Part shown: positions 42,035 through 51,169 of the stretch, piece by piece
Numbering within the stretch: position 1 is the stretch's first letter
Layout of the letters: the number at the start of each line of letters is the position of its first letter
Source: Bradyrhizobium diazoefficiens
Lineage (GTDB): Bacteria > Pseudomonadota > Alphaproteobacteria > Rhizobiales > Xanthobacteraceae
Assembly: GCF_018131015.1 (NCBI RefSeq)
Contig: NZ_JAFCJJ010000016.1
Location: 92,354-156,353, forward strand
DNA length: 64,000 bases
Direction: 5' to 3'
Notes under the pieces: generated by a model
What the model saw: only the letters and a program-made list of their open reading frames with translations
The model's database searches: none
Told to the model about the DNA's origin: nothing
Translations under genes and position numbers: made by a program

Positions 42035-43198
42035 ATGTCCCGCACGCCAAAACCGCTTCCGCTCACCACGACACAGGCCCGCCAGATCTGGTTGCATGCC
42101 CAGCGGCTGGATCAGCGCGCGCCGTTCGGCGAGGGCGCGCAGGCCGTGGCCGATGCGGTCGCTCATCTCGGCTATGTGCAGATCGACACTATCAACGTGA
42201 TCGAACGCTGCCACCACCACATCCTGTTCAGCCGCATCCCGTCCTATCGCCGCGCCGATTTGCGTCAGGCCCAGAGCGTCGATAGAAGTGTGTTCGAGTA
42301 CTGGACGCATGCGCTCTCCTATGTGCCGGCGAGCGACTTCCGCTTCTTCCTGCCGGCGATGCGCGAGCACCGCCGCGAAGGGCATAGATGGTACGCCTCG
42401 GTGACGCCGGCCGACATGCGCAAGGTGATGCGGCTGCTGCGTGCCGGCCCGCTGACGATCCGCGACATCGAGGACGACGTGCTCACCGAGAAGGAGCATC
42501 TCTGGCAGAGCCGCAAACCCTCGAAGCGGGCGTTGCAGCTCGCCTTCTATTCCGGGATTGCCACCATCAGCGCGCGCCAGGGCATGCTCAAGACCTACGA
42601 GCTGATGACGCGGCATTTCGGCTGGGAGAAGCTGCCGAAGTCGGCCTCGGTGAAGGAGATCACGGCCTATCTGCTCGACCGCGCGCTGCGCGCGCAGGGC
42701 GCGGTCAGCCTCGACTCGATCTGCCATCTCGACGCGCCGAGCAAGAAGGCGGTGGCATCCCTGATCGCCTCGCGCGTCCGCCGCGGCGAGCTCGTGCCGG
42801 TGGCGATCGAGGGCGCCGGCAAGCAGGAGCATTGGGCGCAGCCGTCCGCGCTCGAGACAAGCGAGGGCGCCTCGCCGGATCTCGTTCACATCCTCTCGCC
42901 GTTCGATCCCCTGATCATCCAGCGCAAGCGCACCAACCTCTTCTTCGGCTACAATCATTTGTTCGAAGCCTACCTGCCGAAGGCGAAGCGCAAGCTCGGC
43001 TATTTTGCGCTGCCCGTGCTGGTCGGCGACGAGATCGTCGCCGCGCTCGATCTCAAGACGGATCGCCAGGCGAAGACGCTGTTGATGCAGAAATGGACCT
43101 GGGTCGGGGAGGGGAAGAAGACGGCCGGCCGCAAGGAGCTGAAGCGTGTGATCGAGGAGGAGCTCGATCGCTTCGAGCGGTTTCAGCTCGAGGAGTGA
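42035..43198 (+). CDS. YcaQ-type winged-helix DNA glycosylase family protein
   Basis: The 387-residue protein matches the AlkX/YcaQ family (crosslink-repair DNA glycosylases) in its repeated winged-helix layout. HLGYVQIDTINVIERCHHHILFSRI holds the active-site Q-x-D motif, and HALSYVPASDFRFF follows. LSPFDPLIIQRKRTNLFFGY and YFALPVLVGDEIVAALDLKTDR are family blocks of the C-terminal half. It should excise alkylated bases or unhook DNA crosslinks. The last 16 bases overlap the end of the convergent DUF2809 gene. Confidence 0.85.
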   Translation: MSRTPKPLPLTTTQARQIWLHAQRLDQRAPFGEGAQAVADAVAHLGYVQIDTINVIERCHHHILFSRIPSYRRADLRQAQSVDRSVFEYWTHALSYVPASDFRFFLPAMREHRREGHRWYASVTPADMRKVMRLLRAGPLTIRDIEDDVLTEKEHLWQSRKPSKRALQLAFYSGIATISARQGMLKTYELMTRHFGWEKLPKSASVKEITAYLLDRALRAQGAVSLDSICHLDAPSKKAVASLIASRVRRGELVPVAIEGAGKQEHWAQPSALETSEGASPDLVHILSPFDPLIIQRKRTNLFFGYNHLFEAYLPKAKRKLGYFALPVLVGDEIVAALDLKTDRQAKTLLMQKWTWVGEGKKTAGRKELKRVIEEELDRFERFQLEE

Positions 43199-43626
43199 GG
43201 CGCACCCTTCGCAGGGTGAGTGAGCCGATCGGTCCAGACGCCCAGCGCGATCCCCACCGCATAAGCCGCTAGATTCCACAGCGAGAAGATGCGCCCGAGC
43301 AGCAGCGCACCGACGGTGGTGAGCCGGAACGCATCGAGCCACGGCGCATGCACCAGACGGGAGAACTCGACCGCGACCGCGATCGCTGCCGCGATGGCGG
43401 CAAGCTGGCCGCGCGGCAGCCGCGGCAGCAAGGCCCCGGCCAGCAGGAACACCATCGTCGCCCATAGCAGCGAGCCGCCGTACTTCACGACGAAGGCGGG
43501 CAGGCCGAGCGGAAAGCCGTACCAGCGCAAGCCGAGCCCGCAGGCGATCACGCCAAGCGCCAGGGCGGCGCGCATGAGCGATGTCCGGAGCGGCGCAATG
43601 GCGCTAGCAGGCTGCGTTCCGTGCAT
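43183..43626 (-). CDS. DUF2809 membrane protein
   Basis: A 147-residue protein with four hydrophobic helices: ALALGVIACGLGLRW, GSLLWATMVFLLAGALLP, AAIAAAIAVAVEFSRL and AAYAVGIALGVW. LRWYGFPLGLPAFVVKYGGSLLWATM and VEFSRLVHAPWLDAFR are typical DUF2809 stretches. The function is unknown; the fold has been compared with VanZ-like proteins. The ATG at 43626 has GGAG six bases before it; another in-frame ATG lies 12 bases upstream. The much longer open frame upstream is the antisense of the MFS gene. Confidence 0.75.
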   Translation of the reverse strand: MHGTQPASAIAPLRTSLMRAALALGVIACGLGLRWYGFPLGLPAFVVKYGGSLLWATMVFLLAGALLPRLPRGQLAAIAAAIAVAVEFSRLVHAPWLDAFRLTTVGALLLGRIFSLWNLAAYAVGIALGVWTDRLTHPAKGAPHSSS

Positions 43627-43707
43627 TGCTTGCTCCATTGACTCTTGGTCCGCGATGCTGAAAACGGCGAGCCAGCCCACAAAAGCAACAACCTCAAGGG
43701 GGGAAGC

Positions 43708-45039
43708 ATGAGCCAGACCACGACCTATACCGGTTCCGCCGGCACAGCCAAAAGCGAAATCGAAACCTCGACCATCCGCGCCATCTCCTGGCGCCTGATT
43801 CCGTTCCTGGTGCTGGCCTACTTCTTCTCCTATCTCGACCGCGTCAATCTCGGCTTCGCCGCCCTGACCATGAATGCGGAATTGAAGTTCACGCCGCTGA
43901 TCTTCTCTTGGGGCGCCGGCATCTTCTTCATCGGCTATTTCATCTTCGAGGTGCCGAGCAATCTGGCGCTGGAAAAGTTCGGCGCGAGCCGCTGGATCGC
44001 GCGCATCATGGTGACCTGGGGCATCATCTCGGCGCTGATGGCGGTGGTGAACGGCGTCACCAGCTTCTATGTCCTGCGCTTCCTGCTCGGCGTGGCGGAG
44101 GCCGGCTTCTTCCCCGGCATCATCCTCTATCTCACCTATTGGTATCCGGCCGAGTACCGCGCCCGCTTCCTCGCGGCCTTCGCCGTCGCCGTCCCGGTCT
44201 CGACCGTGATCGGCGCGCCGGTCTCGGGCCTGCTGCTCGGGCTCGACGGCGCGATGGGGCTGAAGGGCTGGCAGTGGCTCTTCATCATCGAGGGTATTCC
44301 CTCGGTGCTGCTCGGCATCGTCACCTGGTTCTATCTCACCGACCGGCCGGAGAAGGCGGACTGGCTCTCGGCCGAGCAGAAGGCCTGGCTCAAGGCGCGG
44401 CTCGATTCGGAAGTGGCGGCCAAGCAGGCGGCGAAGCATCTTTCGCTCGGCGAGGCGCTGTCCTCGCCGAAGGTGATCGCGCTCAGCCTGATCTATTTCG
44501 GCTTCGTCGGCGCGCTTTACGGCATGCAGTTCTGGCTGCCGCAGATCGTCAAGGCGTTCGGCCTCACCAACGCACAGACCGGCTTCGTCACCGCGATCCC
44601 GTATCTGTTCGGCACCATCGCCATGATCCTGTGGGCACGGCATTCGGATGCGACGCGCGAGCGCGTGATGCATGTCGGCGCGCCGCTGCTGGTCACCGCG
44701 GTCGCGCTCGGCGTCTCCTCCTATCTCACCGACCCGACCATGACGATGCTGGCGCTGACGGTCGCCGCGATCGGCGTGTTCTGCTGCTTCGGCGTGTTCT
44801 GGACGCTGCCGACCGCCTGGCTTTCCGGCACGGCCGCCGCCGGCGGCATCGCGCTGATCAACTCGATCGGCAACCTCGCCGGCTTCGGCGGTCCCTACCT
44901 GATCGGCTGGGTCAAGGAAGCCACGGGCCAGACCTCGACCGGTCTTCTGGTGCTCGCCATCCTGCCGCTGCTTGCCGGCATTTTGGTCTTTGTCGGCGGC
45001 CACGAGAGCAAGCACGAGTTCGCCGAACAGGGGCGGTGA
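43708..45039 (+). CDS. MFS transporter, anion:cation symporter (ACS) family
   Basis: A 443-residue, 12-helix permease. The first helices contain FFSYLDRVNLGFAALTM, the ACS-family hallmark, and helix 4 has RFLLGVAEAGFFPGIILYLTYWYP. Members import organic anions such as phthalate, tartrate, glucarate or galactonate with protons. No catabolic genes adjoin to suggest the substrate. AGGGGGG precedes the ATG. Confidence 0.9.
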   Translation: MSQTTTYTGSAGTAKSEIETSTIRAISWRLIPFLVLAYFFSYLDRVNLGFAALTMNAELKFTPLIFSWGAGIFFIGYFIFEVPSNLALEKFGASRWIARIMVTWGIISALMAVVNGVTSFYVLRFLLGVAEAGFFPGIILYLTYWYPAEYRARFLAAFAVAVPVSTVIGAPVSGLLLGLDGAMGLKGWQWLFIIEGIPSVLLGIVTWFYLTDRPEKADWLSAEQKAWLKARLDSEVAAKQAAKHLSLGEALSSPKVIALSLIYFGFVGALYGMQFWLPQIVKAFGLTNAQTGFVTAIPYLFGTIAMILWARHSDATRERVMHVGAPLLVTAVALGVSSYLTDPTMTMLALTVAAIGVFCCFGVFWTLPTAWLSGTAAAGGIALINSIGNLAGFGGPYLIGWVKEATGQTSTGLLVLAILPLLAGILVFVGGHESKHEFAEQGR

Positions 45040-45044
45040 TCCCT

Positions 45045-45160
45045 GTCGCCCTGGCCAAAGCCATGGCGACACCCCGCGGCGCCTCTTGGGGCACACGGGG
45101 AGACGCTCTCTTTCAGCAACGGGCTTCAGGGGAATGGGCCCTGGCTTTGGCCAGGGCGAC
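45045..45160. repeat. 19-bp perfect inverted repeat with 78-bp spacer
   Basis: GTCGCCCTGGCCAAAGCCA at 45045-45063 is repeated in reverse complement at 45142-45160. The spacer contains further small palindromes. The element begins five bases after the MFS stop and could act as a terminator or be a small non-coding mobile element. Confidence 0.75.
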
Positions 45161-45207
45161 GTGGAGGGTTACCACCCCTTAACGATCACGCTTTTCTGAA
45201 GACTGAC

Positions 45208-45250
45208 GATTATTGACTTTTATCAGTGATTATTCGACATTCCTATCAGT
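45208..45250 (+). promoter_or_regulatory. Tandem direct repeat in RND operon promoter
   Basis: GATTATTGACTTTTATCAGT (45208-45227) is followed immediately by a 23-base variant (45228-45250) sharing GATTATT, GAC and TATCAGT. A TTGACT at 45213-45218 could be a -35 box. The repeats end 22 bases before the adaptor start and are candidates for binding the TetR regulator at the operon's end. Confidence 0.5.
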
Positions 45251-45272
45251 CGATACGCAGGAGTGTCCTCCA

Positions 45273-46379
45273 ATGTTCGTCCGGTCGGTTTCATCGAGCT
45301 ATTCCAAGCTGTTAGCAGGTGTCTCGCTGGTCCTGATGGCTGGCGCACTCGCCGGGTGCAACGATACCGTCGCACAAAATGCCGAGCCGCAGCGGCCGGT
45401 CCTGGTCGCGACCGCCCATTATGATGCCGAGACCCCCGAGCGCAGCTTCGTCGGCACCATCAAGCCCCGGATTGAGAGCGACCTTGGCTTTCGCGTCGCC
45501 GGCAAGGTCGCCAAGCGTCTTGTCGAAGTCGGTCAGACCGTCGAAATCGGCCAGGCGCTCGCCACCCTCGATGAGGTCGATCTGAAGCTCCAGGCCGAGC
45601 AGGCCGTCGCCGAGCAGACGGCGGCAACCGGCGTGCTGGCCCAGGCGGCCGCCGCCGAGCAGCGCGCCAAGGACCTCAAAGCCAAGGGCTGGACCACTGA
45701 TGCGCAGCTCGACCAGAGCCGCGCTTCGGCCGATGAAGCCCGCGCGCGCCTCGACCGCGCCATCCGCTCGGTCGAACTGACCAGGAATTCCCTTTCCTAC
45801 GCGACGCTCAACGCCGACGCCCGTGGCGTCGTCACCGCAACGCTGATCGAGCCCGGCCAGGTGGTCGCCGCGGGCCAGGCCTCGATCCGCGTCGCCCGCT
45901 TTGCCGAAAAGGAAGCGGTCGTCGCGATCCCTGAGACGCTGGTCGGACGCGCCAAGTCGGGCGTCGCCAGCGTCACTCTTTGGTCGGAGCCGGGCAAGAA
46001 GTACAGCGCCCGCTTGCGCGAGATCGCGCCGGCCGCCGATCCCGCCACGCGCACCTATCTCGCAAAATTCTCGCTGCCCGAAGCCGATGACAAGGTCGCG
46101 CTCGGCATGACCGCGACGCTGACGCTGTCGGATGCCGCGACCGAGCGCGTCGCACGGCTGCCGCTGTCGGCGCTGTTCAATGAGGGCGGGAAGCCCTCCC
46201 TCTATGTCGTCGACGACAACGGCGCGGTCACGCTGCAGCCGGTAGCGGTGAAGGCCTACGAGAGCAGCTACGTCGTCATCGCCGCCGGTGTCGAAGAGGG
46301 CGCCAGGATCGTGGCGCTCGGCGTGCAGAAGCTCGATCCGAGCCTGAGGGTCCGGATCGTCTCTTCGTTGTCCTTCTAA
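45273..46379 (+). CDS. RND efflux periplasmic adaptor (membrane fusion protein)
   Basis: A 368-residue lipoprotein (lipobox LMAGALAGC) that links the inner-membrane pump to an outer-membrane channel. Order of domains: barrel-sandwich first half RPRIESDLGFRVAGKVAKRLVEVG, alpha-hairpin (QAVAEQTAATGVLAQAAAAEQRAKDL), second lipoyl half YATLNADARGVVTATLIEPGQVVAAGQ, beta-barrel with RTYLAKFSLPEAD, and a membrane-proximal C-terminal domain. AGGAG ten bases upstream supports the ATG. No TolC-type gene is present in the operon. Confidence 0.9.
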   Translation: MFVRSVSSSYSKLLAGVSLVLMAGALAGCNDTVAQNAEPQRPVLVATAHYDAETPERSFVGTIKPRIESDLGFRVAGKVAKRLVEVGQTVEIGQALATLDEVDLKLQAEQAVAEQTAATGVLAQAAAAEQRAKDLKAKGWTTDAQLDQSRASADEARARLDRAIRSVELTRNSLSYATLNADARGVVTATLIEPGQVVAAGQASIRVARFAEKEAVVAIPETLVGRAKSGVASVTLWSEPGKKYSARLREIAPAADPATRTYLAKFSLPEADDKVALGMTATLTLSDAATERVARLPLSALFNEGGKPSLYVVDDNGAVTLQPVAVKAYESSYVVIAAGVEEGARIVALGVQKLDPSLRVRIVSSLSF

Positions 46380-46384
46380 CCTTC

Positions 46385-46490
46385 CTTGCGAGCAGAGCTT
46401 CGGCCATCGCGCGAATGCGAAGGCCGAAGCGGCGAAGCGATCCAGAGCCTGCCCAGCCCCCTGGATTGCTTCGCCGCCTCGCGATGACGG
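46385..46490. repeat. Palindromic intergenic repeat (CTGGATTGCTTCGCC type), copy 1
   Basis: GGCGAAGCGATCCAG (46431-46445) and CTGGATTGCTTCGCC (46461-46475) are inverted with one mismatch. An adjacent smaller hairpin pairs CTTCGGCC with GGCCGAAG. A related element occurs at 61873-61982. It sits between the adaptor and pump genes of one operon, so it may tune their relative expression. Confidence 0.65.
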
Positions 46491-46545
46491 GTCGAACGGG
46501 GTGGCTGTCGTTTCCGCCAATTGGATCGTCCTTTCGGAGAGTGCC

Positions 46546-49500
46546 ATGAAGCGCTTCAATCTTTCGGCCTGGGCCGTCAGTCATCCGACGCTGGTCCTGT
46601 TCCTGATGATCATGCTCGGCGCCGCCGGCTTTTTCTCCTATGAGAAGCTCGGCCGGGCCGAGGATCCGTTCTTCACGGTGAAGGTCGTCAACGTCTCCGT
46701 GATCTGGCCCGGCGCGACCGCGCAGGAGATGCAGACCCAGGTCGCCGATCCGATCGAGAAGAAGCTGCAGGAGCTGCCCTATTTCGAGAAGGTGCAGACC
46801 TATTCCAAGCCGGCCTTCACCGCGCTCCAGGTCACCTTCCGCGACTCCACGCCGCCGAAGGACGTGCCTTACCTGTTCTATCTCCTGCGCAAGAAGCTGG
46901 TCGACGTGCAGGGCCAGTTGCCCGCGGGGATTCTCGGACCCGTCGTCAATGATGAGTTCTCCGACGTCGATTCCATCCTCTACATGATGACCGGCGACGG
47001 CGCCGACTATGCGCAGCTCAAGAAGGTCTCCGAGGGTTTTCGCCAGCGCCTGCTCAAGGTGCCCGGTGTGACCAAGGTCGACGTCTACGGCAACCAGGAC
47101 GAGCGCATCTTCGTCGAGTTCAGCCACGCCAAGCTCGCCACCCTCGGCATCACGCCGCAGGCGCTGTTCGATTCGCTCGCCAAGCAGAACAACGTGACGC
47201 CCGCCGGCACGGTCGAGACCTCCTCGCAGCGCGTGCCGCTGCGCGTCACCGGCGCGCTGGACGGAGCCAAGGCCGTGGCCGAGACGCCGGTCGAGAGCAA
47301 CGGACGCGTGTTCCGCCTTGGCGACATCGCCACCGTCACCCATGGCTTCGTCGATCCGCCGAGCTTCGTCGTGCGCCAGGAAGGCAAGCCCGCGATCGGC
47401 ATCGGCGTCGTCACCGCCAAGGGCGCCAACATCCTCGAGCTCGGCAAGGAGGTCGAGAAGGCGACCGCCGAATTCATGAAGGCGGTACCGCAGGGCGTCG
47501 ACGTCCGGCTGATCGCCGACCAGCCCAAGGTGGTCGAGCACGCCGTCGGCGAGTTCGTGCACTCCTTCATGGAGGCGCTGGTCATCGTGCTGTTCGTGTC
47601 GTTCCTGGCGCTCGGCTGGCGCACCGGCATCGTGGTCGCGATGTCGGTGCCGCTGGTGCTCGCCATCGTCTTCGTCGTCATGAACGCGCTGTCGCTCGAC
47701 CTGCACCGCATCACGCTCGGCGCGCTGATCATCGCGCTCGGCCTCCTGGTGGATGATGCCATCATCGCCGTCGAGATGATGGTGGTGAAGATGGAGCAGG
47801 GCTGGGACCGCGTCCGCGCGGCGTCCTTCGCCTGGGAATCGACTGCGTTTCCGATGCTCACGGGAACGCTGGTCACGGCCGCTGGCTTCCTCCCCATCGG
47901 CTTTGCCAATTCGGCGGTCGGCGAATATGCCGGCAGCATCTTCTGGATCGTGGCGATCGCGCTGGTCGCCTCCTGGTTCGTGGCGGTGATCTTCACGCCC
48001 TATATCGGCGTCAAGCTGCTGCCGGAGATGAAGGCGCATCACAATCACGATCCGCACGCGGTCTACGAGACCCGGATGTACCGGGGTTTGCGCGCCATTG
48101 TGCAATGGTGCGTCAACCACCGCATCACCGTGGTGGCTGCCACCGTCGGCGTCTTCGTCGCCTCGATCGTCGGCTTCGGCCATGTCCAGCAGCAGTTCTT
48201 CCCGCTGTCGGAGCGGCCCGAGCTGTTCTTCCAGCTCCGCCTGCCCGAGGGCACGGCCTTCAACGTCACCGAGAAGACGGTGAAGACGGCCGAGACGCTG
48301 CTGAAGGACGACAAGGACATCGAGACCTATACGTCCTATGTCGGCCAGGGCTCGCCGCGCTTCTGGCTCGGCCTCAACCCGCAGCTTCCGAACGAGGCCT
48401 TTGCCGAGATCGTCATCGTCGCCAAGGGCGTGGAGGCGCGCGAGCGCATCAAGGCCAAGATCGAGAAGGCCGCCGCCGACGGCATGCTGACGGAGGCGCG
48501 CGTGCGCGTCGACCGCTTCAATTTCGGTCCGCCGGTCGGCTTCCCCGTCCAGTTCCGCGTGATCGGTCCCGACGCCAACAAGGTGCGCGAGATCGCCTAC
48601 CAGGTCCGCGACGTCATGCGGCAGAACAAGAACGTCAAGGACGTCCAGCTCGACTGGAACGAGCAGTCGCCCTACCTCAAGCTCGTCGTCGACCAGGACC
48701 GCGCCCGCGCCATGGGCCTGACCCCGCAGGACGTCTCGCAGGCGCTCGCGATGCTGATCTCGGGCGCGCAGGTCACGACCATCCGCGACGGCATCGAGAA
48801 GGTCGGCGTGGTCGCGCGTGCGATCCCGTCCGAGCGCCTCGACCTCGGCGGCGTCGGCGATCTCACCATCACCTCCCGCAACGGCGTCGCGGTGCCGCTG
48901 CAGCAGATCGCGAAGATCGAATATGCCCACGAGGAGCCGATCATGTGGCGACGCAATCGCGACATGGCGATCACCGTGCGCTCCGACGTCGTGGACGGCG
49001 TGCAGGCGCCCGATGTCACCAATCAGATCACGCCGAAGCTGAAGGCGATCAAGGACAATCTCGAGCCGGCCTACCGGATCGAGGCGGGCGGCGCCTTCGA
49101 GGAATCCGCCAAGGGCAATGCCTCGATCTTCGTCCTCTTTCCGATCATGGTCATGGTGATGCTGACGCTGCTGATGATCCAGCTGCAGAGCTTCTCGCGC
49201 CTGTTCCTGGTGTTCCTGACCGCGCCGCTCGGCATCGTCGGCGCCTCGCTGGGCCTCAACGTCGCCAACGCCCCGTTCGGCTTCGTGGCGCTGCTCGGCC
49301 TGATCGCGCTGGCCGGCATGATCATGCGCAACACGGTCATCCTGGTGGACCAGATCGAGACCGACGTCTCCCATGGCCTGACCCGCCGCGAGGCGATCGT
49401 GGAGGCGACCGTCCGCCGCGCCCGTCCGGTTGTGCTGACGGCGCTCGCCGCGATCCTCGCCATGATCCCGCTGTCGCGCTCGGCCTTCTGGGGCCCGATG

Positions 49501-49683
49501 GCGATCACGATCATGGGTGGATTGTTCGTTGCAACCTTCCTGACGCTTCTGTACCTGCCGGGTCTCTACGCCCTGTGGTTCCGGAAGAGCCTGGATGAGG
49601 CTGGTTCTGCCGGCCAGCCTGCCGCGCCGCAGCATGGCAGCGATGAGCGGCCCGCAATTCCGCTTGCTGAGGCGGCTGAATAA
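46546..49683 (+). CDS. RND multidrug/heavy-substrate efflux pump inner-membrane subunit
   Basis: A 1045-residue antiporter with the standard duplication of six-helix bundles and two large periplasmic loops. The N-terminal helix ends LGRAEDPFFTVKVVNV. Helix 4 carries the proton-relay acidic pair in ALGLLVDDAIIAVEMMV, and the second half has GLIALAGMIMRNTVILVDQIE. The AEDPFFTVK start and the companion adaptor place it in the broad hydrophobe/amphiphile efflux group. Substrates cannot be read. GGAGAG precedes the ATG at 46546. Confidence 0.93.
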   Translation: MKRFNLSAWAVSHPTLVLFLMIMLGAAGFFSYEKLGRAEDPFFTVKVVNVSVIWPGATAQEMQTQVADPIEKKLQELPYFEKVQTYSKPAFTALQVTFRDSTPPKDVPYLFYLLRKKLVDVQGQLPAGILGPVVNDEFSDVDSILYMMTGDGADYAQLKKVSEGFRQRLLKVPGVTKVDVYGNQDERIFVEFSHAKLATLGITPQALFDSLAKQNNVTPAGTVETSSQRVPLRVTGALDGAKAVAETPVESNGRVFRLGDIATVTHGFVDPPSFVVRQEGKPAIGIGVVTAKGANILELGKEVEKATAEFMKAVPQGVDVRLIADQPKVVEHAVGEFVHSFMEALVIVLFVSFLALGWRTGIVVAMSVPLVLAIVFVVMNALSLDLHRITLGALIIALGLLVDDAIIAVEMMVVKMEQGWDRVRAASFAWESTAFPMLTGTLVTAAGFLPIGFANSAVGEYAGSIFWIVAIALVASWFVAVIFTPYIGVKLLPEMKAHHNHDPHAVYETRMYRGLRAIVQWCVNHRITVVAATVGVFVASIVGFGHVQQQFFPLSERPELFFQLRLPEGTAFNVTEKTVKTAETLLKDDKDIETYTSYVGQGSPRFWLGLNPQLPNEAFAEIVIVAKGVEARERIKAKIEKAAADGMLTEARVRVDRFNFGPPVGFPVQFRVIGPDANKVREIAYQVRDVMRQNKNVKDVQLDWNEQSPYLKLVVDQDRARAMGLTPQDVSQALAMLISGAQVTTIRDGIEKVGVVARAIPSERLDLGGVGDLTITSRNGVAVPLQQIAKIEYAHEEPIMWRRNRDMAITVRSDVVDGVQAPDVTNQITPKLKAIKDNLEPAYRIEAGGAFEESAKGNASIFVLFPIMVMVMLTLLMIQLQSFSRLFLVFLTAPLGIVGASLGLNVANAPFGFVALLGLIALAGMIMRNTVILVDQIETDVSHGLTRREAIVEATVRRARPVVLTALAAILAMIPLSRSAFWGPMAITIMGGLFVATFLTLLYLPGLYALWFRKSLDEAGSAGQPAAPQHGSDERPAIPLAEAAE

Positions 49684-49718
49684 ATGAGAAGAAAGTGCTG
49701 ACGGATGAGTCCAGATCG

Positions 49719-50318
49719 ATGGCTTTGATTTCGGAACATATCGAAGGTGACACCCGGGAGCGCATCCTCGAGGTGGCCGAGCGGCTGTTCCGGCAGATCG
49801 GCTACCTCAAGACCACGGTCGGGGACATCGCCAAAGAGCTCAAGATGAGCCCGGCCAACGTCTATCGCTTCTTCGAATCGAAGAAGGCGATCCATCAGGC
49901 GGTGGCCCGTTCGCTGATGGGCGAGGTCGAGCTCGAGGCGCAGCGGATCGTGGCGCGGCCGGGTCCCGTGCTGGAGCGTTTCCGCGAACTGCTCACCACC
50001 ATCCATCGCATGAACACCGAGCGCTATGTCGGCGACAACAAGCTGCATGAGATGGTCGAGGTCGCCATGCAGCAGGACTGGGACGTCTGCGTCACCCATA
50101 TGGAGTGCATCGCCGGCGTGATCGGCCAGATGATCGCGCAGGGCGTAGCCACAGGCGAATTCGAGGCGCCGGACCTGCAACTGGCCGCGATGTGCGCTTC
50201 CACCGCGATGATGCGCTTCTTCCACCCCCAGATGATCGCCCAGTGCGCCACCAAGCCGGGCCCGACCATCGACCAGATGATCGATTTCGTCATCGCGGGT
50301 CTGTCGCCGCGCCACTGA
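49719..50318 (+). CDS. TetR-family regulator of the RND operon
   Basis: A 199-residue repressor. The N-terminal DNA-binding domain reads TRERILEVAERLFRQIGYLKTTVGDIAKELKMSPANVYRFFESKKAI, and the C-terminal part (VGDNKLHEMVEVAMQQDWD) is the ligand and dimer domain. It is the third gene after the adaptor and pump on the same strand, so it probably regulates them, possibly through the tandem repeats at 45208-45250. A GTG start at 49695, which adds eight residues, is an alternative. Confidence 0.88.
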   Translation: MALISEHIEGDTRERILEVAERLFRQIGYLKTTVGDIAKELKMSPANVYRFFESKKAIHQAVARSLMGEVELEAQRIVARPGPVLERFRELLTTIHRMNTERYVGDNKLHEMVEVAMQQDWDVCVTHMECIAGVIGQMIAQGVATGEFEAPDLQLAAMCASTAMMRFFHPQMIAQCATKPGPTIDQMIDFVIAGLSPRH

Positions 50319-50424
50319 CGGGCGTTGGAATTTCTCCTATAAACAGGCTGATCGCCTTGGGCTGACCGGCTCGTGGTGGGCCAGGACGGACAAAAAGCTT
50401 CCGTCGAGCAGGGGGATAGCCAGC

Positions 50425-51048
50425 GTGACCGACAAAGACGTGTACTTCTACGAGCCCTCCAAGGGCCACGGCCTCAAGCACGATCCCTTCAATGCCATCA
50501 TCGCGCCGCGGCCGATCGGCTGGATCTCCTCCCGCGATACCAGGGGCCACGTCAACCTCGCGCCCTACAGCTTCTTCAACGCGCTGTGCTACCATCCGCC
50601 GATCATCGGCTTCTCCTCCACCAACTGGAAGGACACGGTCGCGAACATCCAGCAGACCGGCGAGTTCGTCTGGAATCTCGCCACGATGGACCTCGCCAGG
50701 CACATGAACGCGACCGCCGCGCATGTCGCCCCCGAGGTCGACGAGTTCGAGCTCGCAGGGCTCACCGCCGTGCCCGGCCGGCTCGTCAACGTGCCGCGGG
50801 TCGGCGAGAGCCCGGCCGCCTTCGAATGCAAGGTGGCCGACATCATCCGCCTCAAGGGCGCCGACGGCAAGGAGGCCGCCGCTTGGCTGACACTCGGCGA
50901 GGTCGTCGCCGTCCACATCGACAAGGCCATGATCAAGGATGGCGTCTATCATACCGCTGCCGCGCGACCGATCGTGCGTGCGGGACGCCGCGGCGACTAT
51001 TTCGAGATCAGGCAGGACGCCATGTTCGAGATGGTCCGGCCGGACTAG
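50425..51048 (+). CDS. Flavin reductase-like FMN-binding protein
   Basis: The 207-residue protein has the split-barrel FMN fold: NAIIAPRPIGWISSRDTRGHVNLAPYSFFNALCYHPPIIGFSS is the characteristic opening, followed by NIQQTGEFVWNLAT and GESPAAFECKVADII. Members are flavin reductases of two-component monooxygenases or orphan FMN proteins. No monooxygenase gene adjoins. The GTG start at 50425 has GGGGGA about ten bases upstream. Confidence 0.88.
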   Translation: MTDKDVYFYEPSKGHGLKHDPFNAIIAPRPIGWISSRDTRGHVNLAPYSFFNALCYHPPIIGFSSTNWKDTVANIQQTGEFVWNLATMDLARHMNATAAHVAPEVDEFELAGLTAVPGRLVNVPRVGESPAAFECKVADIIRLKGADGKEAAAWLTLGEVVAVHIDKAMIKDGVYHTAAARPIVRAGRRGDYFEIRQDAMFEMVRPD

Positions 51049-51169
51049 AAACCTGCGTCCTGCCGTCATTCCGGGTTCGCCGCCGCGCGGTGTCCCGGAA
51101 GGACTGTGCTGTGAACGGCTCTTTCGGCTAAGCTCGCGCTTCGCGCGTGACAATCCTCGAGAGAGCTCC

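Noticed and set aside
43639..45096. Long N-terminal extension of the DUF2809 frame across the MFS gene
   Set aside because: The extension is antisense to a clear MFS transporter, and a good ribosome binding site is found at 43626 for the short form.
46276..49635. Open frame of more than 1,100 codons on the minus strand opposite the RND pump gene
   Set aside because: It is rich in Arg, His and Asp without any domain, as expected of antisense frames in GC-rich DNA, and the opposite strand encodes a full RND transporter.
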